A stretch of DNA of 64,000 nt from Billgrantia azerbaijanica (GTDB taxonomy: Bacteria; Pseudomonadota; Gammaproteobacteria; Pseudomonadales; Halomonadaceae): the NCBI GenBank assembly GCA_004551485.1, contig SBLD01000004.1:186001-250000 (forward strand), read 5' to 3'. Below, one piece after another: positions 38,657 to 46,900 of this stretch. Position numbers and translations under genes: made by a program. Positions within the stretch are counted from its first letter, which is position 1. Each line of letters begins with the position of its first letter. The notes under the pieces are model-generated. The model saw only the letters and a program-made list of their open reading frames with translations, searched no databases and was not told where the DNA came from.

Positions 38657-39976
38657 GTGACCATTCGCCAACGCAAGACGCATCCATCCCTGTGGCTCGC
38701 TGCATCCCTGTTCGGTCTGGGCATGGCGACGCCGGCTCTGGCTCAGGAAGACGACCCGATCAAGGTGGGTATCCTGCACTCCCTCTCCGGCACCATGGCG
38801 ATCAGCGAGACGGTGCTCAAGGACACCGTGGAGATGCTGATCGAGCAGCAGAACGAGGCCGGCGGCCTGCTGGGGCGCGAGTTGGAAGCCGTGGTGGTCG
38901 ACCCCGCCTCCGACTGGCCGTTGTTCGCCGAGAAGGCCCGTGAGCTGCTCGCCCAGGAAGAGGTCGATGTCATCTTCGGCAACTGGACCTCGGTGTCGCG
39001 CAAGTCGGTGCTGCCGGTGGTCGAGGAGCTCAACGGCCTGCTCTTCTACCCGGTGCAGTACGAAGGCGAAGAGTCCTCCGAGAACGTCTTCTACACCGGC
39101 GCGGCGCCCAACCAGCAGGCGATTCCCGCCGTCGACTACCTGATGAACCAGGTCGGGGTGGAGCGCTGGGTGCTGGCCGGCACCGACTACGTCTACCCGC
39201 GCACCACCAACAAGATCCTCGAGGCCTACCTGAAGTCCTACGGCGTCGCCGATGAGGACATCCTGGTCAACTACACCCCCTTCGGTCACTCGGATTGGCA
39301 GAACATCGTCTCCGAGATCAAGGCGTTCGGCAGCCAGGGCAAGAAGACCGCCGTGGTCTCGACCATCAACGGCGATGCCAACGTGCCCTTCTACCGTGAG
39401 CTCGGTAACCAAGGCATCGACGCCGCCGACATCCCGGTGGTGGCCTTCTCGGTGGGCGAGCAGGAGCTCACCGGCATCGACACCGGACCGCTGGTGGGCC
39501 ACATGGCCGCCTGGAACTACTTCATGAGCGTCGATACCGACGCCAACTACGACTTCATCGATGCCTGGATCGAGTACACCGGCGACGAGATGGCGGTGAC
39601 CAACGATCCGATGGAGGCGCACTTCATCGGCTTCAACATGTGGGTCGAGGCGGTGCGCAAGGCCGGCACCACCGAGGTGGATGCGATCAAGGACGCCATC
39701 ATCGGTGTCTCGGTGCCCAACCTCTCCGGGGGGTACGCGACCATGATGCCCAACCACCACATCACCAAACCGGTGTTGATCGGCGAGATCCAGGACAACG
39801 GCCAGTTCTCCATCGTCTGGGAGACGCCCTCCACGGTGGCGGGTGACGCCTGGTCCGACTACCTGGACGGTTCCCGGGACCTGATCAGCGACTGGCGCAA
39901 GCCGATGGAGTGCGGCAACTACAACGTGGTCACTGGCGGCTGCGGCGGCCAGGCCGAGCAGGTGGCGGCGGAGTAA
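38657..39976 (+). CDS. urtA: Urea ABC transporter, binding protein UrtA
   Basis: 439 aa periplasmic receptor of the branched-chain amino acid/amide family. Signal peptide ends at MATPALAQ. The mature N-terminus DPIKVGILHSLSGTMAISE and the FGNWTSVSRKSVLPVVEE and FYPVQYEGEESS blocks are typical of UrtA. The start is GTG at 38657 with AAGGAGG five bases upstream; no ATG fits. First gene of the urt operon, behind a candidate sigma-54 promoter, which fits nitrogen-limited expression. Confidence 0.95.
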   Translation: MTIRQRKTHPSLWLAASLFGLGMATPALAQEDDPIKVGILHSLSGTMAISETVLKDTVEMLIEQQNEAGGLLGRELEAVVVDPASDWPLFAEKARELLAQEEVDVIFGNWTSVSRKSVLPVVEELNGLLFYPVQYEGEESSENVFYTGAAPNQQAIPAVDYLMNQVGVERWVLAGTDYVYPRTTNKILEAYLKSYGVADEDILVNYTPFGHSDWQNIVSEIKAFGSQGKKTAVVSTINGDANVPFYRELGNQGIDAADIPVVAFSVGEQELTGIDTGPLVGHMAAWNYFMSVDTDANYDFIDAWIEYTGDEMAVTNDPMEAHFIGFNMWVEAVRKAGTTEVDAIKDAIIGVSVPNLSGGYATMMPNHHITKPVLIGEIQDNGQFSIVWETPSTVAGDAWSDYLDGSRDLISDWRKPMECGNYNVVTGGCGGQAEQVAAE

Positions 39977-39991
39977 GCGCCCGCGCCGACT

Positions 39992-40021
39992 GCCACCGGA
40001 CCGTCTCACCGGCCCGGTGGC
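39992..40021 (+). other. Intercistronic hairpin urtA-urtB
   Basis: GCCACCGG and CCGGTGGC form an 8-bp stem with a 14-nt loop between urtA and urtB. Such hairpins commonly protect the 3' end of an abundant binding-protein message and lower read-through into the membrane subunits. Confidence 0.45.
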
Positions 40022-40066
40022 GTACCGAGACACGCTAACTCTTCCCATCCCCGACAGGACACGCCC

Positions 40067-41668
40067 ATGAGGATGCTCCAACGCCTCCTGCCGGGCCTGC
40101 TGTGCCTCTGCCTGCTGTGCAGCCTGCCACTGGCCGCCCAGGCGCAGGATGAGTCCGGCCAGGCCCTGCTGGCATCCCTCGATGCCGACTCCTATGCCGA
40201 GAAAGGCGAGGCGATCGAGGAAATCATAGAAAGCGGCGACCCACGCAGCCGCCGCTGGCTGGAGGCGCTGCTCGGCGGCAAGCTGCAGCGCCACAAGGAG
40301 AACGGCCGCTTCGTCGTGGTCGTCGAGAACCGCGGCCGCCACTGGCCGGTGGTCGATGCGCTGAGTTTCGAGGCCGCCGGTGAGATGTCGCGCCGCGAGC
40401 TCGACCGGGTCGGCATCAACAACGCCCTGCGCGGTCAGCTCCAGGGGGCACTGGCGGTGCTCGACCTGCATGCCGAGGCGGTGGAGGAGCGCCGCGACGC
40501 GGCCCGCGCGCTGCTCGGCGACATCGACGCCAGCCTGGTCGAGCCGCTCCAGGCGGTCATCGACAGCGAAGCGGATGGTGAGGTGCGCCACCTGCTCGAA
40601 CAGGCCCTGGCCATCCATCGCCTGGCGCAGGGCGATGTTGCCGCCGTGGACGCCCTGGCCGGCAGCCTCAACTCCCAGGTGCGCGCGGCGCTCACTGCCG
40701 CGAGCCGCAGCGACGATCCGACGCTGGCCCAGGCCGCAAGTGCGGCGCTGGCCGACATCGAGCAGAAGATGCGCCTCAACCGCGGCCTCGAGACCCTCTA
40801 TTTCGGTCTCTCGCTGGGCTCGGTGCTGGTGCTGGCCGCCATCGGCCTGGCGATCACCTTCGGCGTCATGGGGGTGATCAACATGGCCCACGGGGAGCTC
40901 ATCATGCTCGGCGCCTACACCACCTGGGCGATGCAGCAACTGCTGCCCGGCCAGCCCGGCCTGGCGCTGATTCTCGCCATTCCCGCCGGCTTCCTGGTAT
41001 CGGCGCTGGCCGGGGTGGCCATCGAGCGCGGCGTCATCCAGTTCCTCAAGGGACGCCCGCTCGAGACCCTGCTGGCCACCTTCGGTGTCAGCCTGATCCT
41101 CCAGCAACTGGTGCGCACCGTGATCTCGCCGCAGAATCGCACCGTGGTGACGCCCGACTGGCTGAGCGGCTCGCTGATGCTCAACGAGGGGCTGTCGCTG
41201 ACCTTGAATCGCCTCTACGTGCTCGGCTTCGCGCTGGTGGTGTTCGCCGGCCTGATGCTGGTCATGCGCCGTACCCGCCTGGGGCTGGAGGTACGTGCGG
41301 TGACCCAGAACCGTGGCATGGCGCGCGCCATGGGCATTCGCGCCACCCGCGTGGACATCCTCACCTTTGCCCTGGGATCCGGGGTCGCCGGCCTGGCGGG
41401 TGTCGCGCTCTCCCAGCTCACCAACGTGGGGCCCAACCTGGGCCAGAACTACATCATCGACTCCTTCATGGTGGTGGTGTTCGGTGGGGTGGGGAACCTG
41501 TGGGGCACCCTGGTGGCCGGCCTGTCGCTGGGCGTGATCAACCAGGTGCTGGAGCCCTGGGCCGGTGCGGTGCTGGCCAAGATCCTCGTGCTCGTCCTCA
41601 TCATCCTGTTCATCCAGAAGCGCCCCCGCGGTCTCTTTCCGCAGAAGGGCCGGGCGGCGGAGGGCTGA
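40067..41668 (+). CDS. urtB: Urea ABC transporter permease UrtB
   Basis: 533 aa. A signal peptide and a soluble N-terminal extension of about 230 residues (typical of UrtB and absent from LivH) precede the membrane domain, which starts at LETLYFGLSLGSVLVLAAIG and contains VMGVINMAHGELIMLGAY and a C-terminal VVVFGGVGNLWGTLVAG. It pairs with UrtC to form the channel. Six bases separate it from urtC. Confidence 0.94.
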   Translation: MRMLQRLLPGLLCLCLLCSLPLAAQAQDESGQALLASLDADSYAEKGEAIEEIIESGDPRSRRWLEALLGGKLQRHKENGRFVVVVENRGRHWPVVDALSFEAAGEMSRRELDRVGINNALRGQLQGALAVLDLHAEAVEERRDAARALLGDIDASLVEPLQAVIDSEADGEVRHLLEQALAIHRLAQGDVAAVDALAGSLNSQVRAALTAASRSDDPTLAQAASAALADIEQKMRLNRGLETLYFGLSLGSVLVLAAIGLAITFGVMGVINMAHGELIMLGAYTTWAMQQLLPGQPGLALILAIPAGFLVSALAGVAIERGVIQFLKGRPLETLLATFGVSLILQQLVRTVISPQNRTVVTPDWLSGSLMLNEGLSLTLNRLYVLGFALVVFAGLMLVMRRTRLGLEVRAVTQNRGMARAMGIRATRVDILTFALGSGVAGLAGVALSQLTNVGPNLGQNYIIDSFMVVVFGGVGNLWGTLVAGLSLGVINQVLEPWAGAVLAKILVLVLIILFIQKRPRGLFPQKGRAAEG

Positions 41669-41674
41669 TTCGTC

Positions 41675-42796
41675 ATGTGGCTAACGCGACCGTTTCGTGA
41701 ACGTTCCACCCGGCTGTTCCTGGGCATCCTGCTCGCTGCCCTGGGCCTGGTGACGCTGCTCAACCTGGCGCTGCCCGAGGGGCATCCGCTGCACGTCTCC
41801 ACCTACACGGTGACACTGCTCGGCAAGTACCTGAGCTATGCGCTGCTTGCCGTGGCCGTGGATCTGGTGTGGGGCTACCTGGGCATTCTCAGCCTGGGCC
41901 ACGGGGCCTTCTTCGCCCTGGGTGGTTACGCCATGGGCATGTACCTGATGCGCCAGATCGGCGACCGGGGCGTCTACGGCGACCCGGTGCTGCCCGACTT
42001 CATGGTGTTTCTCGATTGGCAGAGCCTGCCCTGGTACTGGCACGGGTTCGACATGGCCGCCATCGCCTTCCTGATGGTGCTGCTGGCACCGGGCCTGTTG
42101 GCGCTGGTGTTCGGCTTCCTGGCGTTTCGCTCGCGGGTTACCGGGGTGTATCTCTCCATCATCACCCAGGCCATGACCTTCGCCCTGATGCTGGCCTTCT
42201 TCCGCAACGAGATGGGCTTCGGCGGCAACAACGGCCTCACCGACTTCCGCGAGCTGCTGGGCTTCGACCTGCGCAGCGACGCCACGCGGCTGGGGCTCTT
42301 CCTGGCCACCGGCATCGCCCTGGCGCTGGGCTACGTGCTGTGCCGGGCGATCGTGGCCAGCAAGCTGGGGCGGGTCAGCGTGGCTTGTCGCGACGCCGAG
42401 GCGCGCACCCGTTTCCTGGGCTATCGGGTCGAGCGGGTGCAGCTGTTCGTCTTCGTGGTCTCGGCGATGCTCGCCGGGGTGGCCGGGGCGCTCTACGTGC
42501 CTCAGGTGGGCATCATCAACCCCAGCGAGTTCTCGCCCATCTTCTCCATCGAGGTGGTGCTCTGGGTGGCCCTGGGCGGCCGCGCCACCCTCTACGGGGC
42601 GGTGATCGGGGCGCTGCTGGTCAACTACGCCAAGACGGTGTTCACCGGGGTGATGCCCGACGCCTGGCTGTTCGCCCTGGGCGGGCTCTTCGTGCTGGTC
42701 ACGGTCTTCCTGCCGCGGGGTGTGGCGGGGCTTTTCGCCTATCGCCGTCGCCCTGCCGAGGACACCCAGCCCACCGCCAAGGAGGCTTCCGCATGA
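41675..42796 (+). CDS. urtC: Urea ABC transporter permease UrtC
   Basis: 373 aa with 8-10 membrane segments. LivM-type motifs LVWGYLGILSLGHGAFFALGGY and VLWVALGGRATLYGAVIGALLVN are present. Overlaps urtD by four bases (ATGA). Confidence 0.94.
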   Translation: MWLTRPFRERSTRLFLGILLAALGLVTLLNLALPEGHPLHVSTYTVTLLGKYLSYALLAVAVDLVWGYLGILSLGHGAFFALGGYAMGMYLMRQIGDRGVYGDPVLPDFMVFLDWQSLPWYWHGFDMAAIAFLMVLLAPGLLALVFGFLAFRSRVTGVYLSIITQAMTFALMLAFFRNEMGFGGNNGLTDFRELLGFDLRSDATRLGLFLATGIALALGYVLCRAIVASKLGRVSVACRDAEARTRFLGYRVERVQLFVFVVSAMLAGVAGALYVPQVGIINPSEFSPIFSIEVVLWVALGGRATLYGAVIGALLVNYAKTVFTGVMPDAWLFALGGLFVLVTVFLPRGVAGLFAYRRRPAEDTQPTAKEASA

Positions 42797-43632
42797 ATTT
42801 CCTCGCTTCACTGGCCGATCGTGAGCGCGTCTTCGACTTCCTGGTGCCGGCGGCCTCCCCGGTGGACGTGCGCCACGGGCCGATCCTCTACCTCGAGGAC
42901 GTGACCGTCAGCTTCGACGGCTTTCGCGCCATCGACGGCCTCGACCTGACCATCGACGACGGCGAGCTGCGCTGCATCATCGGCCCCAACGGCGCGGGCA
43001 AGACCACCATGATGGACATCATTACCGGCAAGACCCGCCCCGATACCGGCTCGGTGTGGTTCGGCAGCCGTCACGATCTGCTGACGATGAACGAGCCCGA
43101 AATCGCCAGCCTGGGCATCGGCCGCAAGTTCCAGAAGCCCACGGTGTTCGAGGCACTCTCGGTATTCGAGAACCTCGAGCTGGCCATGGCCGCCGACAAG
43201 CGCATCCTGCCCACTCTCACCGCGCGCATGAGCGGCGAGATTCGCGAGCGTATCGAGGAGGTGCTCGCGACCATCGGCCTGACCGAGCTGCAAAGCCGGC
43301 CGGCGGGCATCCTCTCCCATGGCCAGAAGCAGTGGCTGGAGATCGGCATGCTGCTGATGCAGCGCCCGCGCCTGCTGCTGGTGGACGAGCCGGTGGCCGG
43401 CATGACCGAGCAGGAGATGGAGCGCACCGCCGAGCTGCTCACCGGGCTGGCCGGCAAGGGCAAGCAGTCGGTGGTGGTGGTCGAGCACGACATGGGTTTC
43501 GTGCGCTCCATCGCCCGCACCGTGACGGTGCTGCACCAGGGCCGCGTGCTGGCCGAGGGCAGCATGGACCAGGTCGCCAATGACCCGAAGGTGATCGAGG
43601 TCTACCTGGGCGCCGAGGAGGAGGTGGCCTGA
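42793..43632 (+). CDS. urtD: Urea ABC transporter ATPase UrtD
   Basis: 279 aa. Walker A GPNGAGKTT, signature ILSHGQKQWLEIGMLL (SHGQ as in UrtD/LivG relatives) and Walker B LLLVDEPVAGM, plus the switch His in VVEHDMGFV. An N-terminal extension of about 25 residues precedes the ABC domain. One-base overlap with urtE (TGATG). Confidence 0.95.
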   Translation: MNFLASLADRERVFDFLVPAASPVDVRHGPILYLEDVTVSFDGFRAIDGLDLTIDDGELRCIIGPNGAGKTTMMDIITGKTRPDTGSVWFGSRHDLLTMNEPEIASLGIGRKFQKPTVFEALSVFENLELAMAADKRILPTLTARMSGEIRERIEEVLATIGLTELQSRPAGILSHGQKQWLEIGMLLMQRPRLLLVDEPVAGMTEQEMERTAELLTGLAGKGKQSVVVVEHDMGFVRSIARTVTVLHQGRVLAEGSMDQVANDPKVIEVYLGAEEEVA

Positions 43633-44345
43633 TGCTGAGCGTCGACGCACTGAACCAGTATTACGGTGAGAGCCATACCCTGTGGGACCTCCATCTGGAG
43701 GTGCCGGCGGGGGAGTGCACCTGCGTGATGGGCCGTAACGGGGTGGGCAAGACCACCCTGGTGAAGGCGATCATGGGCGAGGTGCCGGTGGCCTCGGGCC
43801 GCATCCGCTATGCTGACGATGTCGAGCTGACGAAGCGCCGGATCGAGGACCGTTCTCGACTGGGGATTGGCTACGTGCCCCAGGGACGGCAGATCTTCCC
43901 CCTGCTCAGCGTGGAGGAGAACCTGCGCACCGGGCTGGCCGCCCGCGGCGACGGCCGCCGCGGCAACGGCCGCCGCACCATTCCCGAGCGGGTCTTTGAT
44001 CTCTTCCCGGTGCTCGAGGAAATGAAGCAACGTCGCGGCGGCGATCTCTCTGGCGGGCAGCAGCAGCAGTTGGCCATCGGCCGCGCCCTGGTGCTCGAGC
44101 CGCGCCTGCTCATCCTCGACGAGCCGGGGGAGGGCATCCAGCCCAATATCGTCACCCAGATCGGCGAGGTGATCCGGCGCCTCATCACCGAGGATGGCCT
44201 CACGGTGTTGCTGGTGGAGCAGAAGCTGCCCTTCGCCCGCAAGTATGCCGACCGCTTCGCGATCATGGATCGCGGCCGGCCGGTGGCCAGGGGCGAGATC
44301 GCCGAGCTCTCCGACGCCCTGATCAGGGAGCACCTGACGGTGTAG
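43632..44345 (+). CDS. urtE: Urea ABC transporter ATPase UrtE
   Basis: 237 aa, second ATPase. Walker A GRNGVGKTT, the Q-loop segment VPQGRQIFP, signature LSGGQQQQLAIGRAL and Walker B LLILDEPGEGIQP are intact. It is the last gene of the urt operon; no urease gene follows within the window. Immediately after its stop the base composition drops. Confidence 0.95.
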   Translation: MLSVDALNQYYGESHTLWDLHLEVPAGECTCVMGRNGVGKTTLVKAIMGEVPVASGRIRYADDVELTKRRIEDRSRLGIGYVPQGRQIFPLLSVEENLRTGLAARGDGRRGNGRRTIPERVFDLFPVLEEMKQRRGGDLSGGQQQQLAIGRALVLEPRLLILDEPGEGIQPNIVTQIGEVIRRLITEDGLTVLLVEQKLPFARKYADRFAIMDRGRPVARGEIAELSDALIREHLTV

Positions 44346-44880
44346 GTGTTACTCATGCATACTCTGATGTAGGGGCTTACCAGCAGCTAACTCAACCTGC
44401 TTGAAATGATACGCAATATGGGCTGAGTCCACTTGGCATCATGCCCACCACGATCTTCCATCTATCCAGTGGGCACTGATAGGTGCCCACCAAATACGAG
44501 GTCTAGCTGGTCTGGGCGATACGTGTCGTAGATGGGAGCCGGACTTCCTCGATTCTACAACTGGTCTTGAGCGTATTGAGGAATAGTTATCGACAAAGTC
44601 GCCTGATGAGTGTCGCTGGTAGCATCGGTGAAATCCATGGTATATAGCCCGCTTGGGATGAGGCCTTGTGCTACCTTGGCAATGGCTGTCTTTTCGTCAC
44701 CAATCAGTCGGACAATGCAGCTTTGCATCAGGAAATTCGTGCCCAACTCCTATGCAAGGGAAAACAGCCTATAGATATCGCTCTTACGGTTTGAACCTGA
44801 GTCAGGTAGGCCGGGCAATTACTACTCCCGGCCACTGGATTATTGCTATACGTCCTGATTTTTTGGGGAGGTGCGGGAGA
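44346..44880. other. Gene-poor transition region
   Basis: About 535 bases with lower GC than the urt operon, marking the border between the core region and the biosynthetic cluster. The only clear structure is an 8-bp perfect hairpin GTGGGCAC-TGATAG-GTGCCCAC at 44469-44490. No tRNA, integrase or direct repeat that would define an insertion site was recognised. A 63-codon frame is listed separately. Confidence 0.6.
44555..44746 (-). CDS. Small hypothetical protein or gene remnant
   Basis: 63 codons from a TTG at 44746 (an internal ATG is possible). The product has a plausible mixed composition and ends ATLSITIPQYAQDQL. There is no recognisable domain, no good ribosome site and a stop just upstream. 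It may be the tail of a decayed gene. Confidence 0.22.
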   Translation of the reverse strand: MGTNFLMQSCIVRLIGDEKTAIAKVAQGLIPSGLYTMDFTDATSDTHQATLSITIPQYAQDQL

Positions 44881-45366
44881 TTACTGCTGGATGCCTAACT
44901 TCTCTAGATATATCAAGGCGTCTTCAAAACCCTCGCTGGCTGCACGACGCAGCCACTCGATCCCTTCCTCCTTATTTTGAGGGGTGCCTCGACCTTCATA
45001 CAGGGCAATGCCGTAATGGTAACGCGCCAGCGAGGAATAACCTGCTTCGTCATTCGTCATCGCGCCACGCCTCATCAGCTCTGTCGCGTATGCTAGGTCT
45101 TGGGGAATACCAATCCCTGATTCGTAGATTTGCGCCAGCCAGATCATCGAATACACGTCGTTCCAACGCTGAATGCAATCTTCAAAAATCTTGATGGCCG
45201 ATGTATGATCGCCCGTCTTTTCAGCAGCATATCCGTAAAGACATTTAATGCGCTTGTCGGAATTGATGTAGCTCTCATAGCTAAGGTCGCTTGTGCCATT
45301 TCCGGATGAAAATGTAGGTGTTCCAAGTAGAAGTGATATTGGTAACAATGTAATGAAATTGCGCAT
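44881..45366 (-). CDS. Sel1-repeat secreted protein
   Basis: 161 aa with a signal peptide (FITLLPISLLLGTPTFSS). Two to three Sel1-like repeats follow: MIWLAQIYESGIGIPQDLAYATELMRRGA and YHYGIALYEGRGTPQNKEEGIEWLRRAASEG. Sel1 repeats form an alpha-solenoid used for protein-protein contacts. The gene lies downstream of the phosphopantetheinyl transferase on the same strand, 48 bases away, with its own AAAGGAGG site. Whether it belongs to the biosynthetic operon is unclear. Confidence 0.75.
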   Translation of the reverse strand: MRNFITLLPISLLLGTPTFSSGNGTSDLSYESYINSDKRIKCLYGYAAEKTGDHTSAIKIFEDCIQRWNDVYSMIWLAQIYESGIGIPQDLAYATELMRRGAMTNDEAGYSSLARYHYGIALYEGRGTPQNKEEGIEWLRRAASEGFEDALIYLEKLGIQQ

Positions 45367-45414
45367 AATTACGTGACCTCCTTTTTGGTGCTTTTATTGG
45401 TGGAAAATTAATAT

Positions 45415-46119
45415 CTAAGTCTTACAAATCGATAGGCTGGGTGGGTAATCCATGATAAACCTCGCTTGTTGTGCGATGGCGCCCACCGCCAAGGAAAAAC
45501 CGGATGCGCGGCGGTGCCATATCAGGCTGTTTCCGATGCGCCCCTGATCTCTATTGAGAGGGTGGAAATCACGCGCAGTGCAGATTGTATCGAAGGAACG
45601 ACTCAGGCCTACGCCCTGGGCTTTGACCAATGCCTCTTTGATCACCCACCTGTCATAGAAATCAAGATGGGGGAACTCTGCTTCTGCAATCGTACGTCTT
45701 TCTTCCTCCGTCATACTTTTGGCGATAAGTGAGTCGTTAATGCCCCCGCGAAAATGTGCCTCGATATCTATGCCACATTGGATATGGTCCGAAAAAGCCA
45801 GTGCCACAATTCCTTGAGCGTGGCTGATATTGAAATAGACGACAGTGTCACAAAGGCATGGCTTGCCCGACGGTTGCCGCACGAAACGAAGCCGTGCGGG
45901 ATCGCAGCCGCCGAGGTGACGTGCCAGGGCCTTCCGTTTCAGAATATGCGCCGCCGCAAAATCATGCCCTTGGGCTGGATTGCGAAAGGCCGAGTAACGT
46001 TCACGCTCCTCCTTATCCAACAGGCTAAGTTCCGTTTTCGGATCATATTCGCAGGTGCACATGGCTATGACTTGAACCGTTCCTCTGGTCGGCCCCTGTT
46101 CCTGATCAGCGGGGTGCAT
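45415..46119 (-). CDS. 4'-Phosphopantetheinyl transferase, Sfp type
   Basis: 234 aa. It transfers phosphopantetheine from CoA to the active Ser of carrier proteins. Core motifs are intact: FNISHAQGIVALAF, CGIDIEAH (Mg-binding Asp and Glu) and RWVIKEALVKAQGVGL. It overlaps the thioesterase gene by 14 bases and is co-transcribed with the PKS genes, so it most likely activates the ACPs encoded in this cluster. Confidence 0.9.
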   Translation of the reverse strand: MHPADQEQGPTRGTVQVIAMCTCEYDPKTELSLLDKEERERYSAFRNPAQGHDFAAAHILKRKALARHLGGCDPARLRFVRQPSGKPCLCDTVVYFNISHAQGIVALAFSDHIQCGIDIEAHFRGGINDSLIAKSMTEEERRTIAEAEFPHLDFYDRWVIKEALVKAQGVGLSRSFDTICTARDFHPLNRDQGRIGNSLIWHRRASGFSLAVGAIAQQARFIMDYPPSLSICKT

Positions 46120-46900
46120 GTCGTATTGCCTTGCCGTTGGGTATGTTTCGTATCACCTCGAATACAATGCCAGGATTTTCCATGATTGCGAAATGGCCTC
46201 CTTGTATCATATGCAGACGAAAATCGTCGCTCGTTGTATTGCGCCATCCCAATAGCGATTCGAAGGCGACATAATCGTCGCCAATCGCGCCTATAGCTTC
46301 GACGGGGATGTTTAGCTGCTCGCCAGGTAGGTGCCTGTGATTGTAGATCAGTTGCAAGTCTGCCCGAAGAATTGGAATGGTCATTCTCATCAGGTCTTCG
46401 TTTTCCAAGACTTCTTTGGGGGTTCCCGCCAGGTTGTGCAAGTAATCCCTAAGTGCATCTTCATCCAAAGCCGGTAAACCGCTGGTGACGGGCTCCCAAC
46501 CCGGGCTCTGCCGGGCCGAAACGATCAACCTGTCTGGTACGCGATGCCCGCGTGCGTGAAGGATGCGTGCGGTTTCGTAGGCAATCAGCGCTCCCAGGCT
46601 GTGACCGAAGAACATGCAAGGCTTATCGGGAAAGGCAGTTGCGGCATCGGCCAGACGTTCCGCCAGTTCGGGAATTGAACGTATGAATGACTCGCGCGTC
46701 CGCCGACCGCGACCCGGCAGTTCGGCCGCGATCAGATCGCAGCACCCCTGACCAAGCCGGCGCCAACGAAAGAAACTTTGTGCGCTGCCGCCTGCGAAGT
46801 GAAAACAGACTAACGCAGCAGGTGTTGATGGGGCCGTGAGAATTGGAACATAGTCGGCCCTTCTCGCTTCAATAATTGCATTCATGGTACCGCTTCCCAT
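46106..46900 (-). CDS. Type II thioesterase (PKS/NRPS editing)
   Basis: 264 aa alpha/beta hydrolase. Motifs VCFHFAGGSAQSFFRW, nucleophile elbow FFGHSLGALIAYE and catalytic His in IQGGHFAIMENP are those of external thioesterases that clear mis-primed carrier proteins. It starts one base into the FAAL stop (TGATG); ATG at 46885 is an alternative with a better ribosome site (GGGAAG). Confidence 0.9.
   Translation of the reverse strand: MGSGTMNAIIEARRADYVPILTAPSTPAALVCFHFAGGSAQSFFRWRRLGQGCCDLIAAELPGRGRRTRESFIRSIPELAERLADAATAFPDKPCMFFGHSLGALIAYETARILHARGHRVPDRLIVSARQSPGWEPVTSGLPALDEDALRDYLHNLAGTPKEVLENEDLMRMTIPILRADLQLIYNHRHLPGEQLNIPVEAIGAIGDDYVAFESLLGWRNTTSDDFRLHMIQGGHFAIMENPGIVFEVIRNIPNGKAIRHAPR

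Noticed and set aside
36658-41107. Long His/Gln/Asp-rich minus-strand frames opposite tctA and urtAB
   Set aside because: They are shadows of membrane-protein genes; biased composition and no start signals.
44555-44746. Confident small gene in the transition region
   Set aside because: Kept only as a low-confidence entry because there is no ribosome site, no domain and a stop codon directly upstream.
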